Source: an uncultured Planctomycetota bacterium
GTDB lineage: Bacteria > Planctomycetota > UBA1135 > GCA-002686595
DNA: 64,000 nucleotides
Reading direction: 5' to 3'
Assembly (NCBI GenBank): GCA_903928115.1
Contig: CAIYPP010000113.1
Coordinates: forward strand, 80,785 to 144,784
Shown: piece by piece, positions 17,321-27,705 of the stretch
Layout of the letters: every line of letters starts with the position of its first letter
Position numbering within the stretch: position 1 is the stretch's first letter
Notes under the pieces: generated by a model
What the model was told of the DNA's origin: nothing
The model's database searches: none
What the model saw: the letters and a program-made list of their open reading frames with translations, nothing else
Program-made: the position numbers and the translations under genes

Positions 17321-18466
17321 ATGGGCGATGTGTATCTCGACATCAACGGCTCGACTCCGGTGCACCCCGAGGCCCTCGAGGCCTACGTGAGCTCGATCCG
17401 TGCAACCTGCGGCAATGCGTCGGCATCGCACCCCGCCGGGCTCGAGGCGCAGGCGCAGATCGCCGCGGCGCGGGCCCACGTCGCGCGGGGGCTCGGCTGC
17501 GAAGCCGACGAGATCTGGTTCACCTCGGGTGGAACCGAGTCCAACAACTGGGCGCTCAAGGGCCTCTTCGGCGGCGGTCGCTCCGGCCACATCGTCACCA
17601 CCGCGATCGAGCACAAGTCGGTCCTGCGCACGGCTGAAGCGCTGGCACGCAGCGGCATCGGACTCACGGTGGTCCCCGTCGGTGCGAGCGGGCGAGTCGA
17701 GGTCGAGGCGGTCGAACGCGCGTTGCAGCGCGACACGCGCGTCGTGTCGTTGATGGTCGCCAACAACGAGACGGGCGTCCTTCAGCCCGTGCGAGAGGTG
17801 GCGCGGCTCTGCCGCGAGCGCGGCGTCCTGCTGCACTGCGACGCGGTCGCAGCGGTGGGGAAGCTCTCGCTCGACGTGCGAGAGATCGGCTGCGACATGC
17901 TCAGCATCTCGGGGCACAAGCTCTATGCGCCCAAAGGCTGTGGTGCGCTCTTCGTGCGCCGCGGTGTCGAGCTCGCTCCGCTGATCGACGGCTGCGGACA
18001 GCAGTGCGGGATGCGCAGCGGCACCGAGAACACTCCCGCGGTCGCGGCCCTCGGCGTCGCGTTCGAGTTGCTCGTGCGCGGCGCGTTCGATGCGGTGCGC
18101 TCGCCGGAGCTGCGCGATCGACTGTGGGAGGGGGTGCATGCGCTGGAGCCTCGCGCGCAGCGCAATGGCGAAGGACCGTGGCTCGCCAACACGCTCAGCG
18201 TGACGTTCCCTGGCTCCCTCGGAGCGGAGTTGCAGCGTGAGCTCGGTGCACTCGGCGTCCATTGCGCCGCAGGAGCGGCGGCCACCGGCGGCTCGCCGTC
18301 GCACGTCTTGATGGCGATGGGCAAGGGCGAAATGCACGCGCGCTCGACGCTGCGTTTCTCGCTCGGGCGCTCCACCACTCGCGCGGAGATCGAGCGCACG
18401 CTCGACGCGCTCCGAGCGGTGCTCTCGTCGACTTCGCTCGCTCCCCTGCAGGAGGCTCACGCATGA
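17321..18466 (+). CDS. Cysteine desulfurase-like PLP enzyme (NifS/IscS class) with altered cysteine loop
   Basis: This is a 381-residue fold-type I PLP enzyme. It begins VYLDINGSTPVHPEAL; TSGGTESNNWALKG, ANNETGVLQPV and CDAVAAVGKL follow, and SISGHKLYAPKG provides the PLP lysine (Lys200). RSGTEN and SHVLMAMG are family features. Cysteine desulfurases carry a persulfide-forming cysteine in a loop such as STGSACTSG just before SHVL. Here that loop is HCAAGAAATGGSP: the aligned position is alanine (about 319-321) and the only loop cysteine is Cys315, four to six residues earlier. It may use Cys315 in a shifted loop, or it may be a different lyase. It is joined by ATGA overlap to a cysteine dioxygenase gene. 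Confidence 0.8.
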   Translation: MGDVYLDINGSTPVHPEALEAYVSSIRATCGNASASHPAGLEAQAQIAAARAHVARGLGCEADEIWFTSGGTESNNWALKGLFGGGRSGHIVTTAIEHKSVLRTAEALARSGIGLTVVPVGASGRVEVEAVERALQRDTRVVSLMVANNETGVLQPVREVARLCRERGVLLHCDAVAAVGKLSLDVREIGCDMLSISGHKLYAPKGCGALFVRRGVELAPLIDGCGQQCGMRSGTENTPAVAALGVAFELLVRGAFDAVRSPELRDRLWEGVHALEPRAQRNGEGPWLANTLSVTFPGSLGAELQRELGALGVHCAAGAAATGGSPSHVLMAMGKGEMHARSTLRFSLGRSTTRAEIERTLDALRAVLSSTSLAPLQEAHA

Positions 18467-19014
18467 ACCCGGATCCGCTCGACTTCCTGCTGGCCGACTT
18501 GGACCGCGCGCTCGCCGAAGAGGGGCGCAACGCGAAGGTGACGCGGCTGCTCGCCGAGTACGCCCAGAGCGGCGCCGTGGACTGGAAGCGCTTCGCGTTC
18601 TTCGAGGCCAACTACTACTCGCGCAACCTCGTGCGGCGCAGCGAGCTCTACGAGCTGATCGTCCTCTGCTGGGGGCAGGGCCAGCGCAGCCCGATCCACG
18701 ACCACGCCGCCCAGCGCTGCTGGATGGGCGTTCTCGAAGGCCGCGTGCGGGAGACCATCTACCGCGTCGGAGAGTCCGCTCCGCCGACGGCGGGCCCCGC
18801 GCGCGAGTTCGCCGCGGGGGGCGTCGCGTTCATCGTCGATGACATGGGCTGGCATCGCATCGAGCCCGTCGGCGACGGTCCGGCGGTGACGCTGCACCTG
18901 TACTCGCGGCCGATCCGCGAATGCCGCGTGCTCGACGAGGCGTCCGGGGCGATCCTGAACAAGCGGATGTCGTACCACTCGGTGGGGGGCAAGGTGCTCA
19001 CCGGCACCCGCTGA
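18463..19014 (+). CDS. Cysteine dioxygenase (type I)
   Basis: This is a 183-residue cupin. The motif SPIHDHAAQRCW gives His79 and His81 as iron ligands, and GWHRIEP gives His131 as the third. Cys86 and Tyr147 (in LHLYSRP) occupy the positions of the Cys93-Tyr157 crosslink in mammalian enzymes. Arg54, in YYSRNLV, matches the arginine that binds the substrate carboxylate. All residues expected for oxidation of cysteine to cysteine sulfinate are therefore present. The gene starts at an ATG that overlaps the previous stop and has GGAGG eight bases upstream, so translation is coupled but also has its own ribosome site. It probably limits free cysteine or feeds hypotaurine/sulfite production. Confidence 0.9.
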   Translation: MNPDPLDFLLADLDRALAEEGRNAKVTRLLAEYAQSGAVDWKRFAFFEANYYSRNLVRRSELYELIVLCWGQGQRSPIHDHAAQRCWMGVLEGRVRETIYRVGESAPPTAGPAREFAAGGVAFIVDDMGWHRIEPVGDGPAVTLHLYSRPIRECRVLDEASGAILNKRMSYHSVGGKVLTGTR

Positions 19015-19086
19015 GCGCGCCTGCGGGCCCACTCCGACGCGCTCGGTTCGTCGTTCGAGCGCCGGGCGCCTCCGTCGGGCCACGCC

Positions 19087-19116
19087 TTGACCCGCCGCCA
19101 CGATGGCCGCTAGAGT
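19087..19116 (+). promoter_or_regulatory. Promoter of tRNA-CAU
   Basis: TTGACC (19087-19092), an 18-base spacer and TAGAGT (19111-19116) form the best two-element promoter in the window. Transcription would start near 19123, a few bases before the mature tRNA. Confidence 0.65.
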
Positions 19117-19130
19117 CTTCGCCCCTGAAC

Positions 19131-19206
19131 GGCGGTGTAGCTCAGTGGTTAGAGCAGCGGCTTCATAAGCCGCGTGTCGGGGGTTCAAGTCCCTCCACCG
19201 CTACCA
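19131..19206 (+). tRNA. tRNA-Met (CAU anticodon), probably elongator
   Basis: This 76-base cloverleaf has its 3' CCA encoded. The acceptor stem GGCGGTG pairs with CACCGCT (one G-U pair at 1-72). The D arm is in GCTCAGTGGTTAGAGC, and the anticodon stem GCGGC/GCCGC encloses TTCATAA with CAT at 19164-19166. The T arm has GGTTCAAGTCC. It lacks the three G-C pairs at the base of the anticodon stem and the 1-72 mismatch of initiator tRNA, so it is elongator Met or, less likely, the lysidine-modified tRNA-Ile that also has CAT. Confidence 0.93.
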
Positions 19207-19310
19207 CCCCTCGGGGTTGCCAACCCGCGGAGTGCCCACCCGCGGCGTGAGCACCGCGCGCTGAGGCGCATCTTTCGGCCTCCTTCGGCAGGAAACGGGC
19301 GACGCCCGGC

Positions 19311-19342
19311 GAGCGGACGACAGCGGCTGCGCTCTTTTTTTT
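19311..19342 (+). terminator. Intrinsic terminator after the tRNA
   Basis: GAGCG (19311-19315) pairs with CGCTC (19330-19334), with an inner CAG/CTG stem, followed by eight T residues (19335-19342), the longest T run in the region. It lies about 105 bases after the tRNA. Confidence 0.55.
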
Positions 19343-19452
19343 CTTGCGCGGTACGGGCTGTGCGGAAAACACTCCTAGGGCCCCTCGAGCGCCAGCGCGC
19401 GGTATCCCTGTCGGGAACGTGACCGTGAGCGACGAGGCTCTGAACTGCCCCC

Positions 19453-19698
19453 ATGGTGTCCTCGATGCAGCTGCTCGAAGAAAGCTCCGCGACCGAACTG
19501 GAACAGTCCCTCTCCGCCGAAGGCCCGCTCGTCGATCTCTCCTCTTCCGAGGGCGACTACGACTTCGAAGATGACTTCGAAGACGAAGACGACGACGAGG
19601 AGGAGGACGAGGAGGACGAAGACGAGGACGAGGAGGACGACGACGAGGACGACGAAGATCGCGACCTCTGGGACGATGAGGACGAGGACGACGACTAG
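19453..19698 (+). CDS. Hyper-acidic small protein with Asp/Glu tail
   Basis: This 81-residue protein has an ordinary N-terminal part (MVSSMQLLEESSATELEQSL) and then about 45 residues made almost only of Asp and Glu, with a single Arg and a Trp near the end. I do not recognise a family. Acidic tails of this kind occur on DNA-mimic, histone-chaperone and RNA-polymerase-associated proteins, but no such role can be claimed. The gene has its own terminator just downstream, which supports it being real and transcribed alone. The frame shows mixed use of GAC/GAT and GAG/GAA, so it is not a simple trinucleotide expansion. ATG 19465 is an alternative start. Confidence 0.6.
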   Translation: MVSSMQLLEESSATELEQSLSAEGPLVDLSSSEGDYDFEDDFEDEDDDEEEDEEDEDEDEEDDDEDDEDRDLWDDEDEDDD

Positions 19699-19729
19699 TC
19701 CCAGGTCTCTCGGTGTCGTGCGCGCGCAG

Positions 19730-19769
19730 CACCCTCGCGGCCGTTCGGCGGGCGAGGGTGTCTGCTTTT
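19730..19769 (+). terminator. Intrinsic terminator of the acidic-protein gene
   Basis: CACCCTCGC (19730-19738) pairs with GCGAGGGTG (19752-19760), with an inner GCC/GGC stem, followed by TCTGCTTTT. It lies 32 bases after the stop codon and separates this gene from the thiC riboswitch. Confidence 0.75.
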
Positions 19770-19846
19770 CGGGGGATGCTCGCACGGCGGCCCGCGCCGA
19801 CTAAGATGCGCGCGGCGGCGGGCGGAGCGTCCATCCGCGGCCACTT

Positions 19847-22307
<2,461 letters not shown>

Positions 22308-22316
22308 TCGTTCGAA

Positions 22317-22871
22317 TCACTGCGGTTGACGCAAGTCGAGCACGCGGCAGAGCGCCGTGATCACGAGCGCGTGGCGGATGTCGCCCGAGGCGATGCGCGC
22401 GCGCACCTCGTCGAGCCCGAGCGTCTCGACCACGATGTCCTCACCGTTGTCGAGCTCTTGCCCATGCGTCCTCACGCAGTCCTCCGCCAGCCAGTGGTGG
22501 CAGAGATTGTCGTGAAAGGCAGGGTTGGGCTCGACGCAGCCCAAGTAGCTCCAGCGCTCGCTCGTGTAGCCGCATTCCTCGCGCAGCTCGCGCTGTGCGG
22601 CTTCGCCGTGGGCCTCTCCAGGGTCGACCACGCCTCCGGGGATCTCGGTGGTGACCTTCGCCGAGCCGAAGCGGAATTGGCGCACGACGACGAGGCGCCG
22701 CTCGCGCGTCAGCGCGACCACGTTGCACCACTCCGGAGTCTCGAGCACGGTGCGCTGCATGTCCTTCCCCGTGCGCGGATTCGTCAGCGTGTCGAAGCGC
22801 GCGCGGCAGATGACGAGATCGGGGCCGTATTGGCTGTTCAGGAGCGGCCAGGGGCGGGGGTGCTCGGTCAT
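22317..22871 (-). CDS. Nudix hydrolase (ADP-ribose pyrophosphatase-like)
   Basis: This 184-residue protein has a perfect Nudix box: Gly80-x5-Glu86-x7-Arg94-Glu-Leu-Arg-Glu-Glu-Cys-Gly101 in GGVVDPGEAHGEAAQREL and onward. EIPGG before the box and the WCNVVALT and VVRQFRFG strands resemble ADP-ribose pyrophosphatases of the NudF group, though the substrate is not certain. Enzymes of this type clear ADP-ribose or related nucleotide sugars. It is convergent with the LOG-family gene, nine bases apart. The ATG at 22869-22871 follows a TAGACT box by seven bases, a leaderless arrangement. Confidence 0.85.
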   Translation of the reverse strand: MTEHPRPWPLLNSQYGPDLVICRARFDTLTNPRTGKDMQRTVLETPEWCNVVALTRERRLVVVRQFRFGSAKVTTEIPGGVVDPGEAHGEAAQRELREECGYTSERWSYLGCVEPNPAFHDNLCHHWLAEDCVRTHGQELDNGEDIVVETLGLDEVRARIASGDIRHALVITALCRVLDLRQPQ

Positions 22872-22878
22872 GGTCCGA

Positions 22879-22884
22879 AGTCTA
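22879..22884 (-). promoter_or_regulatory. -10-like box TAGACT before the Nudix gene
   Basis: On the minus strand TAGACT is followed by seven bases and then ATG. Together with 22921-22926 on the plus strand it forms a compact divergent promoter region of about 60 bases. Confidence 0.5.
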
Positions 22885-22920
22885 GGCTCCGCCGCGCTAG
22901 GACGCCCGCGCCGAGGGCGC

Positions 22921-22926
22921 TACCGT
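22921..22926 (+). promoter_or_regulatory. -10-like box TACCGT before the EamA gene
   Basis: TACCGT ends six bases before the ATG at 22933, with no ribosome site. Confidence 0.45.
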
Positions 22927-22932
22927 GCGCCG

Positions 22933-23874
22933 ATGGCAATCGTGGAGCTGAGTGAGGCGGAGCGCGCCCGGCGCAATCAAGGCGTGGCGGCGCTGCTCAC
23001 CGTCCAGCTCTTTTTTGGGCTGCTGCCGCTGTTCGGCAAGGTCGCGTTCGGCTGTTTCGCCGCGCGCGCGGTCGCCGGTTGGCGCATCGCCGTCGGCGGC
23101 GTCGCCCTCGGCGCGATCGCGGCGGCTCTGCACGGACGGCGGTTTCTGCCCGAGCGCGGGGATCTGCCGCGTCTGTTCCTGTGCGGCCTCCTCGGCATCG
23201 TGCTCAACATGGCGCTCTTTCTCGAGGGGCTGCAGCGCTCGACGGCGATCAACGTCGCGCTGCTCCTGCCGCTGATCCCGGTGTTCACGCTGCTCGTGGC
23301 GATCGCGGCGCGACAGGAGCGCTTCGACATGCCGCGCGCCATCGGCATGGCGGTCGCCTTCTGCGGAGCCGGGCTCGTGCTCTTCGAGCGCGGCGGACGG
23401 ATCGGTTCCGATCACCTGACGGGCAATCTGCTCGTAGTCGCCAACGAGCTGTGCTACGCGATCTACTTCGTGCTCTTGCGGCCGCTCCTCGCGAAGTATC
23501 CGCCGCTCGTCCTGACGGCCTGGGTGTTCCTGCTCTCCGCGTGGTCGATCCCGCTGCTCACGGGAGCGCAAGCGCCGCTCGTGCCCGATTCCGTCACCCG
23601 CGACGCATGGTGGGCGATCGGCTACATCGTGATCTTCCCGACGATCTTCACGTACCTGCTGAACTCGTTCGCTTTGACGCGCGTCTCGGCCTCGACGGCG
23701 GCGTCCTTCATCTTCCTGCAGCCGATGGTGACGGTGGTCGGAGCGCTCCTTTGGCTCGGCGAGGGACTCCCGCAGCACTTCGCGCTGGCCACGCTCTTGA
23801 CGTTCGGCGGGGTCTGGCTCGTCGCACGGCGTCCCGCGGCGCGTCCTATCGCGCCCGCGACGCAGAGGTCGTAG
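22933..23874 (+). CDS. EamA-family (DMT superfamily) transporter
   Basis: This 313-residue protein has ten predicted membrane segments in two five-helix halves, as in EamA/RhaT proteins. Features include VQLFFGLLPLFGKVAFG in helix 1, a first-half end with PLIPVFTLLVA, and a second half with NELCYAIYFVLLRPLL and LQPMVTVVGALLWLGE; the paired PLIPVF/LQPMVT elements mark the two EamA repeats. These are inner-membrane exporters or exchangers of metabolites such as amino acids; the cargo here is unknown. The start is ATG 22933, six bases after TACCGT. Its TAG stop forms part of the TAGATT box of the next gene. Confidence 0.85.
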   Translation: MAIVELSEAERARRNQGVAALLTVQLFFGLLPLFGKVAFGCFAARAVAGWRIAVGGVALGAIAAALHGRRFLPERGDLPRLFLCGLLGIVLNMALFLEGLQRSTAINVALLLPLIPVFTLLVAIAARQERFDMPRAIGMAVAFCGAGLVLFERGGRIGSDHLTGNLLVVANELCYAIYFVLLRPLLAKYPPLVLTAWVFLLSAWSIPLLTGAQAPLVPDSVTRDAWWAIGYIVIFPTIFTYLLNSFALTRVSASTAASFIFLQPMVTVVGALLWLGEGLPQHFALATLLTFGGVWLVARRPAARPIAPATQRS

Positions 23875-23877
23875 ATT
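23872..23877 (+). promoter_or_regulatory. -10-like box TAGATT overlapping the EamA stop codon
   Basis: TAGATT ends eight bases before the ATG at 23886. Its first three bases are the stop codon of the upstream transporter gene. Confidence 0.45.
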
Positions 23878-23885
23878 TTCGCGCC

Positions 23886-24320
23886 ATGCACGCTCCTCAG
23901 GTCCCCGACTCGTCCCGCATCCGCTTTCGCTGCAAGGCGCGCACGCGCTGGTCCGACGAGGACAACCAGAACGTGCTCAACAATGCGGTGTACATGACCC
24001 TCCTCGAAGAAGGACGTCACGCGTACTTCGGCCGCCTCGGCCTCCTGGAGCTCAACCATTTCCCGTTCGTGTTGGCGCAGTGCAACATCCGCTTCGTGTC
24101 GCCGGGGCGCGGCGGCGTGGAGGTGGAGGTCGAGGTCGTGACCACGCGGCTCGGCAGCTCGTCGTTCGAACAGGCCTACCGCGTGCGCGAGACGCCGGGC
24201 GGTCGCGTGTGGTGCGAGGCGGAGGCCGTGCTCGTGGTCTATGACGCGCGCAACGGACGCAGCTCCCCGATGAGCGCCGCCTTCAAGGGCGCCATCGCGG
24301 AGTTCGAAGGCCTCGGCTGA
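23886..24320 (+). CDS. Hotdog-fold acyl-CoA thioesterase (4HBT/YbgC-like)
   Basis: This 144-residue protein has the hotdog pattern: RFRCKARTRWSDEDNQNVLN, then NNAVYMTLLEEGRHAYF on the central helix, and later strands CNIRFVSPGR and VWCEAEAVLVVYD. In 4-hydroxybenzoyl-CoA thioesterases the catalytic Asp lies in D-x-N/G-x-H-x-N; here the equivalent is SDEDNQNVLNN, with the histidine replaced. It probably hydrolyses an acyl-CoA in the cytoplasm; the chain type is unknown. The gene follows the EamA transporter by 11 bases but has its own -10-like box, so it may be transcribed separately. Confidence 0.78.
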   Translation: MHAPQVPDSSRIRFRCKARTRWSDEDNQNVLNNAVYMTLLEEGRHAYFGRLGLLELNHFPFVLAQCNIRFVSPGRGGVEVEVEVVTTRLGSSSFEQAYRVRETPGGRVWCEAEAVLVVYDARNGRSSPMSAAFKGAIAEFEGLG

Positions 24321-24335
24321 GGCGCGGCGCGCGGC

Positions 24336-27300
24336 TCAGCGCGGCGTCGGCAGCGGCTCGCCGGAGTGGACAGGCGCGAGCCAGCGGTGCGCCGGACGCG
24401 TGTTCCACTCGCGGCGCCACGCGCGGTGCTCGGCGTCATCGGGGAAGCGCTCGCTCGGTGAGTAGGGATAGCCGCTCATGCCGTGGAAGGGCAGCGGTTC
24501 GACGTAGAGCGCGTCAACGGTGTTGGGATCGCGATCCTTGGCCCAGCCGTCGAGGAACACGAGGTAGTCGCGGCGCCAGCCGGGCTTCGGGGCCGGGAGC
24601 GCGCTCGCGTCGAAGCTCACGCTCAGCGCGTCGCCCGCGCCCATGATCACGAAGCGGTCGTCGATGCCGGTGAGCAGCGGCAGGACGTCGCCGAGCTTGG
24701 TGTAGGAGCCGGGGTGCTGGTTCCAGCGCGGCTGCCACGCGATGCGCTCCCAGTCGAAGCGCTCGGGTTGGTGGGGAAGCTCCGACCGCTCGGGATCGCT
24801 GAAGCCCCGCAGCCACAGCTTCGCAGACTGCGGCTCGATGGACGTGACCGCGAGCGGTGCGTCATCTCCGTCCGTCGCGAGGCGGATCGAGTCCCAGTAG
24901 AGCCGCAGCGATCCAAAGAGCCGCAGGCGCGGATCGGCGCGGTCCAAGACCGCACCGACGTCGATGACCATGCTCTTCGTCTTGCCGGCCGGGAAGCCGA
25001 TCGGCGGCCCCGCCGGGCGCCAGCCGCCTTGCCCATCGGGCACCTGCAGCATCGGCGGGATGAACTCCTGCTCGGGGTCGCGCGCGCTCGCCATGTTGAC
25101 GCTGGCGTCGGTCCAGTAGAACCAGCCGGTCATCACGAGACGCAACTTCTGCGCCTGCGCGACGCGCTCGCGGTCGAAGGAGAGCTCCAAGAAGTGCGGG
25201 TTCGCGAGGCCGAGGAACTGGCTCGGCGCGGGCTCGAACGGCGCCGCGTAGCGATCGTCGATGGCCGCGAGCTCCGCCGACCAGTCGCGTCCGTCGCTTC
25301 CCATCGCGCGCGGCGCGAGCGGTGCGCGCACGCTGTGCGTGTGAGGCGCGGGGAAGGGCGGAAAGGTGAAGAGCTCGTTGGGATAGATCTCGGTGTCGGC
25401 AGGGTGATCGACGACGTCGATGCGGATGCGGTCGAGGTAGGTGACCTCGCGCAGCTCTTCGGTGAACTGCAGCTCGAGCTTGCCATCCTTCGGGACGAGC
25501 GCCTCGCCGCGCACGAGCACGTACTCGTCGTGGTCGGGCGGGACGAGCATCCCCGGTGCCATCGGAAGTCCGAGCGGCGTGATGCCGAGGACGTCGCTCA
25601 CGAAGACGTACTCGCTGCCATTCCAGCTGTAGAGGAACGGACACGAGCCGACGAGGCCTTCGCTCTGCTCGAGCGCGCTGCCGGTACTCGCGCGGTCGCC
25701 GAGGTCACGGCGCAGCTCGTACTGCAGCACGCCGTTGGGCCACGTGACGCGCACGAGGTCGGTCTCTCTGTGCTCGCCGACGCCGAGCAGCGTCGCCTCG
25801 CCGCTCCAGAACACGCGCCGGTAGGTCTCCTTCGCGCGGAGCTCGACGATCGCGCCGACGCCGCGGCGATTGTCCTTCACGCCACGGAATCCCAGCCGCA
25901 CGACGCCGTTGGCGCCGCGGACGCCGCGCTGGAGCGACACGCCCGCGTCGCCGACGCCGACGACATCCCACGCGAGGTCGCCGTCGAGGTCCTCGATCAG
26001 CATCGGAGCGGCTTCGAGCGCGAGCTCCGCCGGCGCGCTCTGAGCGGTGCCGAGGCCGAGCTGACCTTGCAGCCGTGCCGGCTCGGACGTGGCCCACAGC
26101 ACGTCGAGGCTGCCATCGAGGTCGAGGTCGAGCTGGAAGAGCGGCTGGTTGCTGGGCAGCGTTCCGCTCGGAGGCAGGAGCTTGCCGTCGGCCTTCCAAC
26201 CGCCGCCGAGCTGCGCGCGCAGGACCGCGCCATCGGAGGACCAAACGTCGGGCCGAGAGTCGCCGTCGAGGTCGGCCACCAGCGGACGGCGCGCTCCCGA
26301 CTGGAAGCCAGCGAGCGCCGCGGATTCGTCGGCGAACACGCCGCCGCGCAGGTTGCTCGCGAGGAAGTGGGAGCCTGGGCGTCCGAGGAGCAGGTCGACG
26401 TCTTGATCCGTGTCGAAGTCTTCGGCGACGCACCACGCAAGTGGCGCGCCGCGCGGAAGCTTCGCCTCGGCCGTGACGTCGGTGAGATTGCCGTCTGCGC
26501 TCGCGGACGCGAGACCGTCGTTGCGAAGGAGCTGGGCGCCGGCGCTGCCGACGAGCAGCACGTCGAGGTCGCCCTCGTGGTCGTAGTCGATCACGAGCGC
26601 GTCCGCGATCGCGCCCGAAGGCTTGGGAAGCTGCTTGGGGCTCGCACTCCAGCTCGCCGACTGGTCCGCGATGCTCCGCGCGCTGCGCACGAGCTTCAGC
26701 TCGCCCTTGGCGACGTACAGCAGATCGAGCACGTTGTCGCCCTTGGCGCCGTCGAGGTCGAACGCGAGGGCCCATTCGACGGGCTCGGTCGCGAGCGACT
26801 GCGCGCGCCATGAGCCCTTCTCCTGCAGTCCGAGGAAGAGCCCGCGTCCACCCCAGCCGACGAGGTCGAGATCGCCGTCGTTGTCGAGGTCGCACGCGCG
26901 CAGACCGCTCGCTCCGGCGAACTCCGGCAGGATGGCCTGCGCGGCGGAGAACTGCGGCAGCTTTCCGGACCCGCTGAAGCGCGCGCCCGCCGGCTTGGGG
27001 AACGCGATCCGCCCGAAGTTGCCCATGTCGAAGTCTTCGGTGCGCGGGCTGGGGACACCGCGGTTGCCGAGCGACTGATGCTCGTCCAAGAGCTTCTCGC
27101 CCTCGGCGTCGCGATCGGTCATCGTGCAGTGCAGGCCGAGCTTGTAGATCGCAGGCAAGTACCACGAGCCTGCGTTCTCGATGCCGCGCGCGACCACTTC
27201 GCGGAGCAGACGCTCGTACTCGGCGGGATTCGAGCCCTGCACCGAGTCGATCAGCTTGAAGCGCGTCGGCAGGTCGTCGGGTGCGAGTTCGAGCACGCGG

Positions 27301-27656
27301 CGGAAGTCCGAGGCCGCGGCATCGAGGTCGGCGTTGAACTGAGCGACGCGGCCGCGGTTGTAGAAGTAGCGCGGGTCCTGCTGCGACTTCTCGGCGGCGC
27401 GCTCGAGCAGCTTCGAGGCGTTGTCGACGTCGGCGAGGCGCAGGTAGACGCAGGCGGCGTCGATCAGGTCGCTGGGGAGCGCGCCCGAGCCTTCGATCAG
27501 CGGCCGGAGCGCCTCGAGGGCCTGCGCGCGGTTGTCTTTCGCAAAGTTCGCTGCCGCGAGCTCGCGCGCGAGCTGGGGATCGCCCTTGTCGCCGCAGGCA
27601 GGGGCGCAGAGGGCCAGAGACAGGAGGAAGATGCTTTGGGGATTGGGGCGCGGCAT
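24336..27656 (-). CDS. Large exported TPR / FG-GAP / ASPIC-UnbV lipoprotein
   Basis: This is a 1106-residue exported protein. The signal segment IFLLSLALCAPACGDKG ends in a cysteine, so it is probably a lipoprotein. Residues ~25-190 are TPR-like. Residues ~235-590 hold repeated FG-GAP/VCBS calcium-loop units such as DLDNDGDLDLVGWG, DYDHEGDLDVLLVG, and DLDGDSRPDVW. Residues ~590-655 form an ASPIC/UnbV domain (NRRGVGAIVEL, WPNGVLQYELR). The last ~430 residues begin CPFLYSWNGSEYVFVSDVLG and are of unknown fold. Such proteins are abundant in planctomycetes and acidobacteria and are thought to act at the cell surface or in protein-protein contact. The gene is divergent from the SGNH gene at 27706. 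Confidence 0.85.
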   Translation of the reverse strand: MPRPNPQSIFLLSLALCAPACGDKGDPQLARELAAANFAKDNRAQALEALRPLIEGSGALPSDLIDAACVYLRLADVDNASKLLERAAEKSQQDPRYFYNRGRVAQFNADLDAAASDFRRVLELAPDDLPTRFKLIDSVQGSNPAEYERLLREVVARGIENAGSWYLPAIYKLGLHCTMTDRDAEGEKLLDEHQSLGNRGVPSPRTEDFDMGNFGRIAFPKPAGARFSGSGKLPQFSAAQAILPEFAGASGLRACDLDNDGDLDLVGWGGRGLFLGLQEKGSWRAQSLATEPVEWALAFDLDGAKGDNVLDLLYVAKGELKLVRSARSIADQSASWSASPKQLPKPSGAIADALVIDYDHEGDLDVLLVGSAGAQLLRNDGLASASADGNLTDVTAEAKLPRGAPLAWCVAEDFDTDQDVDLLLGRPGSHFLASNLRGGVFADESAALAGFQSGARRPLVADLDGDSRPDVWSSDGAVLRAQLGGGWKADGKLLPPSGTLPSNQPLFQLDLDLDGSLDVLWATSEPARLQGQLGLGTAQSAPAELALEAAPMLIEDLDGDLAWDVVGVGDAGVSLQRGVRGANGVVRLGFRGVKDNRRGVGAIVELRAKETYRRVFWSGEATLLGVGEHRETDLVRVTWPNGVLQYELRRDLGDRASTGSALEQSEGLVGSCPFLYSWNGSEYVFVSDVLGITPLGLPMAPGMLVPPDHDEYVLVRGEALVPKDGKLELQFTEELREVTYLDRIRIDVVDHPADTEIYPNELFTFPPFPAPHTHSVRAPLAPRAMGSDGRDWSAELAAIDDRYAAPFEPAPSQFLGLANPHFLELSFDRERVAQAQKLRLVMTGWFYWTDASVNMASARDPEQEFIPPMLQVPDGQGGWRPAGPPIGFPAGKTKSMVIDVGAVLDRADPRLRLFGSLRLYWDSIRLATDGDDAPLAVTSIEPQSAKLWLRGFSDPERSELPHQPERFDWERIAWQPRWNQHPGSYTKLGDVLPLLTGIDDRFVIMGAGDALSVSFDASALPAPKPGWRRDYLVFLDGWAKDRDPNTVDALYVEPLPFHGMSGYPYSPSERFPDDAEHRAWRREWNTRPAHRWLAPVHSGEPLPTPR

Positions 27657-27690
27657 GGGGGAGGTGCGTGCCTTGGCGACGCGGCGCGAT

Positions 27691-27696
27691 TAGAAC
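27691..27696 (+). promoter_or_regulatory. -10-like box TAGAAC before the SGNH gene
   Basis: TAGAAC ends nine bases before the ATG at 27706. The sixth base is C rather than T, so it is weaker than its counterparts. Confidence 0.35.
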
Positions 27697-27705
27697 AGTC
27701 GCACG

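Noticed and set aside
19039..19062. GCGCTCG/CGAGCGC stem-loop after the cysteine dioxygenase gene as a terminator
   Set aside because: The stem is good but no T tract follows; left unannotated as a possible weak or Rho-assisted end.
19553..19698. The Asp/Glu run as a trinucleotide repeat or assembly artefact
   Set aside because: Codons are mixed and interrupted by Arg, Trp, Leu, Phe and Tyr codons, so it is not a pure repeat.
24483..26813. A 776-codon plus-strand frame opposite the FG-GAP/ASPIC gene
   Set aside because: Antisense shadow; the minus-strand frame has repeated calcium-loop motifs and an ASPIC domain.
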